From positions 1-8,940 of the forward strand of contig NZ_JAUSCG010000115.1 of assembly GCF_030651615.1 (NCBI RefSeq): DNA of 8,940 nt, given 5' to 3'. Origin of the DNA: Methanocalculus sp. GTDB lineage: Archaea > Halobacteriota > Methanomicrobia > Methanomicrobiales > Methanocorpusculaceae. Below the pieces are notes generated by a model, which was not told the DNA's origin, searched no databases, and saw only the letters and a list, made by a program, of their open reading frames with translations. Below are positions 1 to 6,374 of the stretch, one piece after another; position 1 is the first letter of the stretch; each line of letters opens with the position of its first letter. Made by a program: the position numbers and the translations under genes.

Positions 1-898
1 AGACATCAAGGGCCGTTCCTGTCCGTTTTTCAACAAGTCCGGTTCCCCTGACGATCGCATCGGGTATTGCACCGGCAAGCCCACAGAAGTTGCCTATCGT
101 CTTTGCAAATGGGTTCTCGGCATCATGGTGGACATCTCCTGTGATCCTTCCGTCAAGGGTGGTGCCAAAGTCAAGCGAGATACATGGATTTCTGAAGTCG
201 ACCGGTGTCCATTTTGCTCCCTCCTTAATCCCGGCCATTGCAAGCTCCCCTTCCATTTCGTTTGCCACCATCTCTACCCCGGTACTTCCAACAGGTGGAA
301 CAACTCCGGCTACTGCTCCGGTGAAGACGAGGCGATCAGCAAAACTATGTGACTTCAGTTTTGGTGGGAGATTATCGATCGACATCGGAGGTGTCATCTT
401 TCGGGGCGGTACCCCGGCATCAAGGCAGCCATTTGCAAGGGCGATGACAAAGTCTCCGATCTGATCCGGTGACTCCATTGCTGCGACAACACCGGTACTC
501 CTCACCACAAAGTCAAGATCGGTCTTGATATTCAGTTTCGCCTCACGATGACACTGGAGCAATGTGTCACGGACGAGTTCGGTGACAGACTCGCGTGTGA
601 GTCTGGTTCCGTCCAGAGTCTCTCCAAATACCTCCTCATCTGGTTTTGGCGGGCGGACATCACGGCTCATGCTCACGGTTTTGTTGATGACGTAGCATGC
701 ACCGGTCTCAAGGCTTGTTCCCGTCAGGATGCATTTGGTCGTAGTATTGCCCATCTCTACGGATGCGACGATGAAATACGGTTTGTTCTTATATTCTGGT
801 ATTTGCATGCCGGCACCGTGTGATATCGACGGCGGAGGCGGGCTATAAACGATATGAGGTTTTGTACCAAAGAATCGCTTTAAAAAACCGGCGCACAT
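1..898 (-). CDS. Methanogenesis marker protein 14, C-terminus beyond the window
   Basis: The minus-strand frame is open from 898 to the left edge, giving about 299 residues of a protein family found in methanogens and known as methanogenesis marker 14. Its function is unknown. An N-terminal phosphate-1-like motif, VEMGNTTTKC (about residues 47-56), and a second one, LDFGTTLDGRI (about 240-250), suggest an actin/Hsp70-type (ASKHA) nucleotide-binding fold; this is inference. Other recognisable blocks are RDVRPPKPDEEVFG, VVRSTGVVA, MTPPMSIDN, VANEMEGELA and KTIGNFCGLAGAIPDAI. I place the start at the ATG at 898 rather than the in-frame ATG at 808. An in-frame stop lies just upstream, the extra 30 residues begin with a basic FLKRFFGTKP stretch that fits the family as I recall it, and a TATA-like box lies about 27 nt upstream, fitting a leaderless mRNA. 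Confidence in the family is high; the start is less certain. Confidence 0.88.
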   Translation of the reverse strand, partial: MCAGFLKRFFGTKPHIVYSPPPPSISHGAGMQIPEYKNKPYFIVASVEMGNTTTKCILTGTSLETGACYVINKTVSMSRDVRPPKPDEEVFGETLDGTRLTRESVTELVRDTLLQCHREAKLNIKTDLDFVVRSTGVVAAMESPDQIGDFVIALANGCLDAGVPPRKMTPPMSIDNLPPKLKSHSFADRLVFTGAVAGVVPPVGSTGVEMVANEMEGELAMAGIKEGAKWTPVDFRNPCISLDFGTTLDGRITGDVHHDAENPFAKTIGNFCGLAGAIPDAIVRGTGLVEKRTGTALDV

Positions 899-921
899 AC
901 TGATCGATACTCAAGGGAGAA

Positions 922-930
922 CAATATACC
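922..930 (-). promoter_or_regulatory. TATA-like box for the marker 14 gene
   Basis: On the minus strand this reads GGTATATTG, preceded by the purine-rich CAGAAA that could serve as a BRE. Its centre is about 27 nt from the ATG at 898, the distance expected for transcription starting at or beside the start codon. No ribosome-binding site precedes that ATG, which agrees with a leaderless transcript. The rest of 899-961 shows nothing else recognisable. Confidence 0.45.
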
Positions 931-961
931 TTTCTGTTTCACTCCGGAAAGTTCAACAGAC

Positions 962-1726
962 TTAGATCACGATCATCCCTGTAATAAGGAGTATTCCAAT
1001 GATAACCGGCTGGTGTATCAGGTAGATAATGAGAGAATGGCGTCCGAATAGTGCAAGATGCCTGAGGATACTGTTCTCGTTTTTGTGTTTGGCTTCTCCT
1101 TGGTAGCGGAACGATCCATAAACAATTCCAAGGAGTATCAGTGAGAACCAGGGGATGAGCGGTTCGTAGTCGAGGGTGTAAAAGACCGGGCTGTGAATTC
1201 CAAGCGGAATGAGATAGTCTGGTCCTGAAATTGGAAAAAAGATGAGCCATATGACGATTATCATGCATGCCGGGATAATGTTCCATCTCCCAAGACGAAG
1301 AAATGGGATGGCTAAAATGGTAGCTGCCCCTATGAGGTGGAGAATTCCCCACACGATACATCCCTTATGGGGGTATATCCATGTGATCAGGGTGATTGCT
1401 GCTGCGATACAGAGGATTTTTCCTCCGCGGATGAGAAATGTTCTGTAATACCCTTGTCGATCAAGCCGCCTTTCTGCCGATCCTGACTTCAGATGGAGTG
1501 ATATTCCAGCGATAAAGATGAATGAACCTGCTATTGGGTAAGCAAGATAGAAAAAAAACGGAGGCAGCCCAGTCACTCCGAAGTACAAAAGGTCAAAGAG
1601 AAGATGATAGGCGACCATCGCGCAGATCGCCACTCCACGGGCAGCATCAAGGGTGATGTCACGTTCTGCAACCGGAGTTGACTGCATCAGGCTGATATTT
1701 CTACGCTGTATTGTATATAACCTCAT
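962..1726 (-). CDS. DUF1624 / HGSNAT-like multi-pass membrane acyltransferase
   Basis: This is a 254-residue hydrophobic protein with about seven membrane segments (roughly residues 27-50, 57-77, 101-117, 122-142, 148-166, 189-205 and 230-252). The DUF1624 signature is clear: TLDAARGVAICAMVAYH at the first helix, DYEPLIPWFSLILLGIVYG near 186-204, and FGRHSLIIYLIHQPVI near the end. The family is related to heparan-alpha-glucosaminide N-acetyltransferase and is thought to move acyl groups across the membrane onto sugars; the substrate here is unknown, and H41 is a candidate conserved residue. The ATG at 1726 has a strong ribosome site (GGGAGG, about 5 nt upstream). An alternative Met at 1687 would sit about 29 nt from a TATA-like element inside the reading frame, so a shorter leaderless product is possible. 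It lies between two methanogenesis-marker loci with no obvious functional link. Confidence 0.85.
   Translation of the reverse strand: MRLYTIQRRNISLMQSTPVAERDITLDAARGVAICAMVAYHLLFDLLYFGVTGLPPFFFYLAYPIAGSFIFIAGISLHLKSGSAERRLDRQGYYRTFLIRGGKILCIAAAITLITWIYPHKGCIVWGILHLIGAATILAIPFLRLGRWNIIPACMIIVIWLIFFPISGPDYLIPLGIHSPVFYTLDYEPLIPWFSLILLGIVYGSFRYQGEAKHKNENSILRHLALFGRHSLIIYLIHQPVIIGILLITGMIVI
1713..1720. promoter_or_regulatory. Palindromic TATA element between the DUF1624 gene and ycaO
   Basis: The plus strand reads GTATATAA and the minus strand TTATATAC, so the element could position transcription either way. For ycaO (plus) it predicts a start near 1742-1745 and a leader of about 30-35 nt ending in GGGGAG. 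For the minus gene it lies inside the reading frame opened at 1726 and about 29 nt before the internal Met at 1687. Confidence 0.4.
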
Positions 1727-1776
1727 GGAATCCTCCCTGATATCTGAATGGAAAATTAGTAATCATCTGGGGAGAG

Positions 1777-3012
1777 ATGATGTATGAGAGTCAGATGATA
1801 TTGAATTCCTGCCCAAAAGGGTACATGGCAGAAACCCACAGGGCCGTCTCACCTGAGTCGACACTTGAGCGGATCGAACCCCTCCTCCCACAGGCAGGTA
1901 TCACCCGGGTCGCTGATATTACCGGCCTTGATCGCCTTGGTATTCCGGTCTTCTCCTGTATCCGGCCAACGGCAGCAGGTGGAGCGATCTCGGTCTATAA
2001 TGGAAAGGGTGCAACACCAATTGCAGCGAGGGTCTCTGCGATCATGGAAGGTATCGAACGGTGTTCGGCTGAGATGTATACGGATCCCGTCACAACTGGC
2101 AGGTTCTCTGAAATCTCTCAGATGAGATCGGCAGTCGATCCCGGGGATCTGATCCTGCCGGGAGATGCTGACCCTGACGCACCACTCCCCTGGGTTGCCG
2201 GTTATGATATCATAGGTGAGGAGGAGGTGCTCCTCCCTGCACATGCCGTCTACCATCCGCTCCCACGCGCGTATCATCCCCTTTTCCGAACAAATACGAA
2301 TGGAATCGCCTCTGGAAATACACTTGAAGAGGCGATCTTCCACGGACTGATGGAGGTGATCGAGCGGGATGCGTGGTCGCTTGTTGAGGCGACACGGTAC
2401 ACCGGCGAACGAATCGTTGATATTGCCGATCCGATAAGTTCCGATATTATTGACCGTTTCTCCCATGCAGGAGTCGATCTCATCCTGCGGAATATCACAA
2501 GCGATCTTGGAATCCCTACCTGCGCGGCGGTAGCTGATGATACTGTCCTCTGTGATCCCTCGCTCCTTGTCACCGGTATGGGGACACATACCACACCAGA
2601 GATAGCAATTCTCCGCGCATTAACTGAGGTTGCACAGAGCCGCCTCACCCAGATCCATGGTGCCCGCGAAGATACGGTTGTTGCTGATATGAGACGCCAG
2701 ATCGGGTATGAACGAACGAAACGACTGAATGGATACTGGTTCCGTGAGAACGGTGATGTGTCGTGTTCTATAATTCCAACATATGAAAGTGATGATCTCC
2801 TCAGTGATATCAGGTATGTCTGTGACAAACTGATCTCTTCCGGATATGACAGGGTAATTGTATCTGATCTGACGAGACCTGATATGGGTATTCCTGTTGT
2901 CAGGGTGGTTGTTCCTGGCCTTGAGGTATATGCGATGGATCAGGATCGGATGGGAGAAAGGTGTAAAAATGCACGGCGCAGTCGTTTACCTCGGTCCAAG
3001 TCTGCCTCATGA
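1777..3012 (+). CDS. ycaO: YcaO protein (methanogenesis marker 1), McrA-glycine thioamidation
   Basis: This is a YcaO-domain ATP-dependent cyclodehydratase-like enzyme of 411 residues, about the usual size for methanogen members. With TfuA it is known in Methanosarcina to convert a glycine of the McrA active site to thioglycine, acting in the cytoplasm. Visible family blocks are the N-terminal SCPKGYMAETHR, ITRVADITGLDRLGIPVFS (42-60), the ATP/Mg helix GKGATPIAARVSAIMEGIER (77-96, with E91 and E94), NTNGIASGNTLEEAIFHG (172-189), LMEVIERDAW with E193 and E196, ALTEVAQSR (281-289) and PGLEVYAMD. It ends in a basic tail rather than the proline-rich terminus of azoline-forming YcaO proteins. Three in-frame ATGs are possible (1777, 1780, 1795). 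GGGGAG at 1769-1774 is spaced best for 1780, while family resemblance begins only after 1795. tfuA overlaps its end by 44 nt, so the two are surely co-transcribed. Confidence 0.93.
   Translation: MMYESQMILNSCPKGYMAETHRAVSPESTLERIEPLLPQAGITRVADITGLDRLGIPVFSCIRPTAAGGAISVYNGKGATPIAARVSAIMEGIERCSAEMYTDPVTTGRFSEISQMRSAVDPGDLILPGDADPDAPLPWVAGYDIIGEEEVLLPAHAVYHPLPRAYHPLFRTNTNGIASGNTLEEAIFHGLMEVIERDAWSLVEATRYTGERIVDIADPISSDIIDRFSHAGVDLILRNITSDLGIPTCAAVADDTVLCDPSLLVTGMGTHTTPEIAILRALTEVAQSRLTQIHGAREDTVVADMRRQIGYERTKRLNGYWFRENGDVSCSIIPTYESDDLLSDIRYVCDKLISSGYDRVIVSDLTRPDMGIPVVRVVVPGLEVYAMDQDRMGERCKNARRSRLPRSKSAS
2959..2963 (+). promoter_or_regulatory. Ribosome-binding site that fixes the tfuA start
   Basis: AGGTG followed by 5 nt (taaaa) and ATG at 2969, all inside the 3' end of ycaO. 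It matches the archaeal anti-Shine-Dalgarno complement (AGGAGGTGAT) and argues for the internal ATG over the longer open frame beginning at 2897. Confidence 0.6.
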
Positions 3013-3610
3013 GGAGGCCCGGACGATCTGTCCGAATGCCACCTTTCTTCCTCCAATCAGGCGCGGCGACCTCCTGAAGGTGCAGTCTTACGGGGTAGAG
3101 ATTGTCTGTATTATCGATGGATATTTCTTTCAGGATGCAGCTGTTGGCCATCGGGAGATCCTATCTCTTCTCAGATCAGGTATTACGGTGATAGGATCAT
3201 CGAGTATGGGAGCACTTCGGGCAGCGGAGCTCGACACTCTTGGGATGGAGGGTGTCGGGGTGATCTATTCACTCTACCGCAATGGAACCCTGGTTTCTGA
3301 TGATGAGGTTGCACTCGTCTTTGATCCCGAGAACTATCTCCCTCTGTCTGATCCTCTGGTGAATATCAGGTGCACTCTTTGGCAAGCGCAAAAAAAAGAG
3401 GTGATATCCGAAGAGGAGGCGGATCTCCTTATCAGGACTGCACAGTCTATCTTCTATCCGGAGCGGACATATGATCGGATTGCCACTATACTCCCTCTTC
3501 CTGTAAGAGACCGTCTGCTCACATTTATTGCAGAGTCTGGAGTTGACCAGAAACGGCTTGATGCGATAGCGGCGCTTGAGCGGGTCAGATTTCTCCTTGA
3601 CAAAGAGTGA
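2969..3610 (+). CDS. tfuA: TfuA-like protein, partner of YcaO
   Basis: This 213-residue TfuA-like domain protein is the usual companion of YcaO in McrA thioglycine formation; it is thought to help supply or transfer sulfur, though the exact chemistry is not settled. Family blocks are YLGPSLPHEEA (7-17), LPPIRRGD (27-34), CIIDGYFFQ (47-55), HREILSLLRSG (61-71), the glycine-rich GSSSMGALRAAELDTLGM (76-93), GVIYSLYRNG, and DDEVALVFDP (111-120). The frame is open upstream to 2897, but the start at 2969 is chosen because the protein begins at the conserved VYLGPSL strand and because AGGTG at 2959-2963 lies 5 nt before the ATG. The gene therefore begins inside the last 44 nt of ycaO, suggesting translational coupling. 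It converges on the TPR gene with 21 nt between them. Confidence 0.92.
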   Translation: MHGAVVYLGPSLPHEEARTICPNATFLPPIRRGDLLKVQSYGVEIVCIIDGYFFQDAAVGHREILSLLRSGITVIGSSSMGALRAAELDTLGMEGVGVIYSLYRNGTLVSDDEVALVFDPENYLPLSDPLVNIRCTLWQAQKKEVISEEEADLLIRTAQSIFYPERTYDRIATILPLPVRDRLLTFIAESGVDQKRLDAIAALERVRFLLDKE

Positions 3611-3631
3611 TATGAGATGCGATAAAAGGTA

Positions 3632-4309
3632 TTATTTAACTCCTTTTGATGTTGCTTTCATCGCATTTTCCCGTCCTTTCAGAGCTCCTGCATCGTCAGG
3701 ATTGACTTCAAGGACTTTGTCAAATGAAATGACTGCATCTGCATACTGACCCAGTTTCATCAGCGTTACTCCGCGGTTTTTGTGAGCCTCGACATCGTCT
3801 GGAGCAATAGCCAGAGCTTTATTAAATGATGCTACTGCATCGACAAATCGATTCAGATTATAAAGGGCAAGTCCATGACTTTTCAAAGCCTTAACGTTTT
3901 TTGAGTCAATAGCAAGGATTTTTTCACATACTGTGAGTGCTTCAGAAAATTTACCTAATCTGGATAAGCATATTTCACGTTTTTTCTGGGCATTTGTATG
4001 GTTTGGGTTGATTGAGAGGATCTTATCAAATAGTGCGATGGCTTCTGAATACTTGCCATAAATGACCAGGATGTCGCCGCGAGCATATCTGGCATCTGTA
4101 TGTTTTGGATTGATGGCAAGAGTTTTATCAAATGACATCATTGCTTCTTTATATTGTTTGAGCCCTTTAAGAGTAATTCCACGAGCATACCAGGCATTGG
4201 TATTCTTAGGTTCACTTTCAAGAATCTTGTCAAATAGTACTAATGCTTCTGCAAAGTTACCTTTATCAAATAATAGAATGCCCTCATCAAGCAGATTACC
4301 CGTCTTCAT
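3632..4309 (-). CDS. TPR-only repeat protein (six tetratricopeptide repeats)
   Basis: The 225-residue protein is almost entirely TPR. From the N-terminus there is one slightly long repeat (about residues 1-36), then five 34-residue units ending in PKH, PNH, SKN, PDD and PDD, then a short capping helix. The pattern of small and aromatic residues (W/Y at 4, G at 8, A at 20, P at 32) is regular. There is no signal peptide, membrane segment or catalytic domain, so a protein-interaction scaffold is the most that can be said. The frame extends to a TTG at 4330. I prefer the ATG at 4309 because a TATA-like stretch lies about 29 nt before it and would leave the TTG only a few nt from the promoter. 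The gene and its upstream region are visibly richer in A+T than the flanking genes, consistent with recent expansion or transfer. Such TPR proteins are numerous in Methanomicrobiales. Confidence 0.87.
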   Translation of the reverse strand: MKTGNLLDEGILLFDKGNFAEALVLFDKILESEPKNTNAWYARGITLKGLKQYKEAMMSFDKTLAINPKHTDARYARGDILVIYGKYSEAIALFDKILSINPNHTNAQKKREICLSRLGKFSEALTVCEKILAIDSKNVKALKSHGLALYNLNRFVDAVASFNKALAIAPDDVEAHKNRGVTLMKLGQYADAVISFDKVLEVNPDDAGALKGRENAMKATSKGVK

Positions 4310-4332
4310 ACTATGTGAAAAGTTGTTCAAGC

Positions 4333-4342
4333 TATTAATATT
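4333..4342 (-). promoter_or_regulatory. TATA-like box for the TPR gene
   Basis: The minus strand reads TAATATTAAT, centred about 29 nt from the ATG at 4309. No ribosome site is seen, so a leaderless transcript is likely. The remaining AT-rich DNA up to 4410 contains several further A/T tracts, so the exact box is uncertain. Confidence 0.35.
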
Positions 4343-4410
4343 ACTGCTATAGTTTGCATAAATGTATATTGAAGAAATAATATATCAAACGCATAAAAAT
4401 GTATTAACGT

Positions 4411-4428
4411 ATTTATACGATTTATATC
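4411..4428 (+). promoter_or_regulatory. Candidate promoter of the FBPase operon
   Basis: Two TATA-like octamers, ATTTATAC (4411-4418) and TTTATATC (4421-4428), lie in the AT-rich divergent region. The second predicts a start near 4450 and a leader of about 45 nt that carries the GGTGAT ribosome site at 4484-4489, 6 nt before the ATG at 4496. A third A/T stretch, TAATTATA near 4458-4465, is an alternative. Confidence 0.35.
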
Positions 4429-4495
4429 TCTATTCAAAAGATATACAACAACACCTTTTAATTATAGGAATGATTGACCAATAGGTGATGATCTG

Positions 4496-5389
4496 ATGAT
4501 TACAGTTCAGGAATATCTGAAAGAACATGCATGTGAGGAAGATCTTGCATCCCTCATCTGCCTGATCGCAAAACAGGCAGGGCCTATCCGTAGTGCCTTT
4601 CTCTCAAACCAGCGGTATGCTGCATCGCTCAACTCATCTGGTGAACTTCAGGCAGAGATGGATACATGGTCTGATAAACTGATCACTGATGTGCTTTCAG
4701 CATCCGGTCTCGTCTGTGCAATTGCATCTGAAGAGCAGGAGCATATTGTTGAATGCCCTGCAAGCCAAAGGGGCTATGCTGTGGTGATGGATCCCCTTGA
4801 TGGCTCATCATTGATTGCAGTTAATCTGGCAGTAGGAACGATCATCGGGATATTTGAAGGGGGATCGGTTCTTCAGCCGGGTCGTACCATGAAAGGGGCA
4901 CTCTACCTCCTCTATGGGCCGATGACAACCCTCACCCTCTCGATCGGATCTGGAGTTGCACTCTTTGCTCTGTCAGATGATGGTCGGTATCTCCTGATGG
5001 AGGATGGTATCCGGATTCCTGAAGGGAACCTGTATGGGAGCGGTGGTGTACGGCCTGAGTGGACGGATAAGCATGCCAGATTCATCGCTGCGATCGAGAA
5101 TGAAGGTGGGAAATGTCGGTATTCCGGATCATTTGTCGCAGATTTCCATCAGATCCTGAAGTACGGGGGCCTCTATGCCTATCCTGCGGCGAAGGGCAAA
5201 CCTGATGGAAAACTCCGCCTCGTCTTTGAGGCACAGCCGATAGGCTTCCTTGCTGCTCAGGCAGGAGGGAGGATCAGCAATGGTTCATCTGATATTCTCG
5301 ATATCATGCCCTCAGAGGTTCACCAGAAGACCCCAATCTATGTCGGGAGCAGGGGTTTAATTGAGCGGCTCGAATCAATGACGGAGTAG
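4496..5389 (+). CDS. fbp: Class I fructose-1,6-bisphosphatase
   Basis: This enzyme hydrolyses fructose 1,6-bisphosphate to fructose 6-phosphate in gluconeogenesis, in the cytoplasm. It is the class I (bacterial/eukaryotic) fold, 297 residues against roughly 330 for the best-known members. Motifs in order: ASEEQE (77-82; E79 and E80 as metal ligands), VVMDPLDGSSLIAVNLAVGT (97-116; D99, D102 and S104/S105 as metal and phosphate site), KGALYLLYG (133-141), RYSGSFVADFH (208-218), DGKLRLVFEAQPIGFLAAQA (237-256; K239 for sugar phosphate, E245 as metal ligand) and VHQKTPIYVGS near the end. All expected catalytic residues appear present. The loop equivalent to the pig YSLNEGY segment reads YGSGGVR, which I believe occurs in other euryarchaeal members. 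GGTGAT at 4484-4489 supports the start. The next gene begins 10 nt after the stop, so the two form an operon. Confidence 0.93.
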   Translation: MITVQEYLKEHACEEDLASLICLIAKQAGPIRSAFLSNQRYAASLNSSGELQAEMDTWSDKLITDVLSASGLVCAIASEEQEHIVECPASQRGYAVVMDPLDGSSLIAVNLAVGTIIGIFEGGSVLQPGRTMKGALYLLYGPMTTLTLSIGSGVALFALSDDGRYLLMEDGIRIPEGNLYGSGGVRPEWTDKHARFIAAIENEGGKCRYSGSFVADFHQILKYGGLYAYPAAKGKPDGKLRLVFEAQPIGFLAAQAGGRISNGSSDILDIMPSEVHQKTPIYVGSRGLIERLESMTE

Positions 5390-5395
5390 GTGGAT
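5388..5395 (+). promoter_or_regulatory. Ribosome-binding site overlapping the fbp stop codon
   Basis: AGGTGGAT shares its first two bases with the TAG stop of the FBPase gene and ends 4 nt before the ATG at 5400. Together with the 10-nt gap this implies coupled translation of the phosphatase and its pseudo-enzyme neighbour. Confidence 0.5.
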
Positions 5396-5399
5396 CTGT

Positions 5400-6347
5400 A
5401 TGAGTGGATCTGAGGCATTGAGCTGCACGGTAATCACAGCCCGCCTGGGTGGATTTGCGGGTTCACACCGGGTGCATCCGGGTATGCTTGAGATAGCCTC
5501 CCGCCTGCTGAAGAAAGAAGAAGGTGGTCTCATCATCGACTCCTTTGTATTGCGGTGCGGAGATGCGATGGCGTTTCTGCTGACGCACAGGACGGTTGAG
5601 GGGATACAGGATCTCAATTGTCGGATACTTGATGAATGCAGAGAGTATCTTCGAAAGAAGAAGATCGCTCTTCCTCTCTCCAACCCTCAGTTCTCTTCAT
5701 GCAGTATCTCTTTCCCTGAGCGGGAGCAGGAGGATGTCATCGTATTTCTCTCAGATCTCCCGACAATGGATCTCTATAATCTCCATCTCTATCGGATCTT
5801 TGGCGATCCCTTCTCAACAACAAGGCTGGTTACGGATGAAAACCTCAGGGATGGGTTCGAACTATCTGTTGAAACGAGGGGTGTTGTATCCATCTTTTCA
5901 CTTCCTGAAGATGCATACAGGCTTCTCTCCTCAATCAGAAGATCAGATGAGTCAGGGGTGGTTTTTGTTTCACGAAGAGATGGTGAGCCGGCTGCTGCTG
6001 TCTCCATGCCACGGGATGTTGGGGCGCCTGCACTCCTCGTCCGCGCCGGTGGGATCTTCCCGACGCTCGGAGAGATTGCCGAGCCGTTCTCGGTGCCGTA
6101 TATGGTTCGATCAATCTCCGGAGAACGTCCGATGATGCCGATAATCCCGGTCTCCCTCTGTGATGCCCAGGGATCCCGATCAGGAGGGCCGCCACGAATT
6201 GTATGCCTTGGTTTTTCGATTGCAAATGGGCGCCTTATCGGTCCTGCTGATATATTTGATGATCCTGCTCTTGACCCGGTCAGAAGAGCAGGATCTGAGA
6301 TGAGCGGATATGCACGGGCTCATGGTCCGTTTGATCCCTTCCTCTGA
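5400..6347 (+). CDS. Catalytically degenerate FBP aldolase/phosphatase (FBPA/P) homologue
   Basis: The 315-residue product aligns by eye along its whole length with archaeal fructose-1,6-bisphosphate aldolase/phosphatase (about 365-390 residues). Shared blocks are GGFAGSHRVHP (17-27), FLSDLPTMDLYNLHLYRIFG (116-135), PTLGEIAEPFSVP (221-233), SGGPPRIVCLGFSIANGRLI (261-280), GPADIFDDPALD (281-292) and HGPFDP at the end. By the numbering I recall for the Sulfolobus/Thermoproteus enzymes, metal or catalytic positions are lost: D11 is R15, H18 is S22, D53 is A56 and K133 is L120. The segment holding Q95 is deleted, and so is the loop holding aldolase Y229, Schiff-base K232, D233 and D234 (between about 199 and 211 here). 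The tail with Y348 is absent. D52 (D55) and D132 (D119) remain. It is probably not an FBPase or aldolase but a structural, sensory or regulatory partner of the FBPase encoded just before it. It is intact, with a ribosome site, so it is not called a pseudogene. Confidence 0.8.
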   Translation: MSGSEALSCTVITARLGGFAGSHRVHPGMLEIASRLLKKEEGGLIIDSFVLRCGDAMAFLLTHRTVEGIQDLNCRILDECREYLRKKKIALPLSNPQFSSCSISFPEREQEDVIVFLSDLPTMDLYNLHLYRIFGDPFSTTRLVTDENLRDGFELSVETRGVVSIFSLPEDAYRLLSSIRRSDESGVVFVSRRDGEPAAAVSMPRDVGAPALLVRAGGIFPTLGEIAEPFSVPYMVRSISGERPMMPIIPVSLCDAQGSRSGGPPRIVCLGFSIANGRLIGPADIFDDPALDPVRRAGSEMSGYARAHGPFDPFL

Positions 6348-6374
6348 TCATTTCTCACCTCTGAGTGTGGTATG

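Noticed and set aside
90..823. Open plus-strand frames of 124, 75 and 91 codons over the left end
   Set aside because: They lie opposite the marker 14 gene, whose minus-strand translation matches a known family throughout.
841..850. TATA-like GTTTATAGCC on the minus strand before the Met at 808
   Set aside because: It would make a shorter marker 14 protein, but it is about 38 nt from that Met and the extended N-terminus with its own TATA box at 922-930 fits better.
1849..2828. Long minus-strand frames (246 and 184 codons) opposite ycaO
   Set aside because: Their translations show no domain-like pattern, and the plus strand carries clear YcaO motifs over the same bases. They are shadows.
2897..2968. 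Longer start for tfuA at 2897
   Set aside because: The extra 24 residues (rich in W and R) are out-of-frame ycaO sequence, and a good ribosome site precedes the ATG at 2969.
3632..4309. Periodic similar DNA segments as a CRISPR or tandem repeat array
   Set aside because: The period is about 102 bases (34 codons), the similarity is at protein level and corresponds to TPR units, and there are no identical short repeats with unique spacers.
4331..4495. A small RNA gene or attachment site in the AT-rich intergenic region
   Set aside because: No tRNA-like fold, direct repeat or strong hairpin could be seen; only A/T tracts and candidate promoters.
5596..6135. 179-codon plus-strand frame inside the FBPA/P-like gene
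   Set aside because: It is a serine- and arginine-rich frame-shifted reading; the overlapping frame matches FBPA/P along its length.
5400..6347. Calling the FBPA/P-like gene a pseudogene
   Set aside because: There is no frameshift or internal stop, a ribosome site is present, and scaffold motifs remain well conserved, so loss of catalysis looks like a change of role rather than decay.
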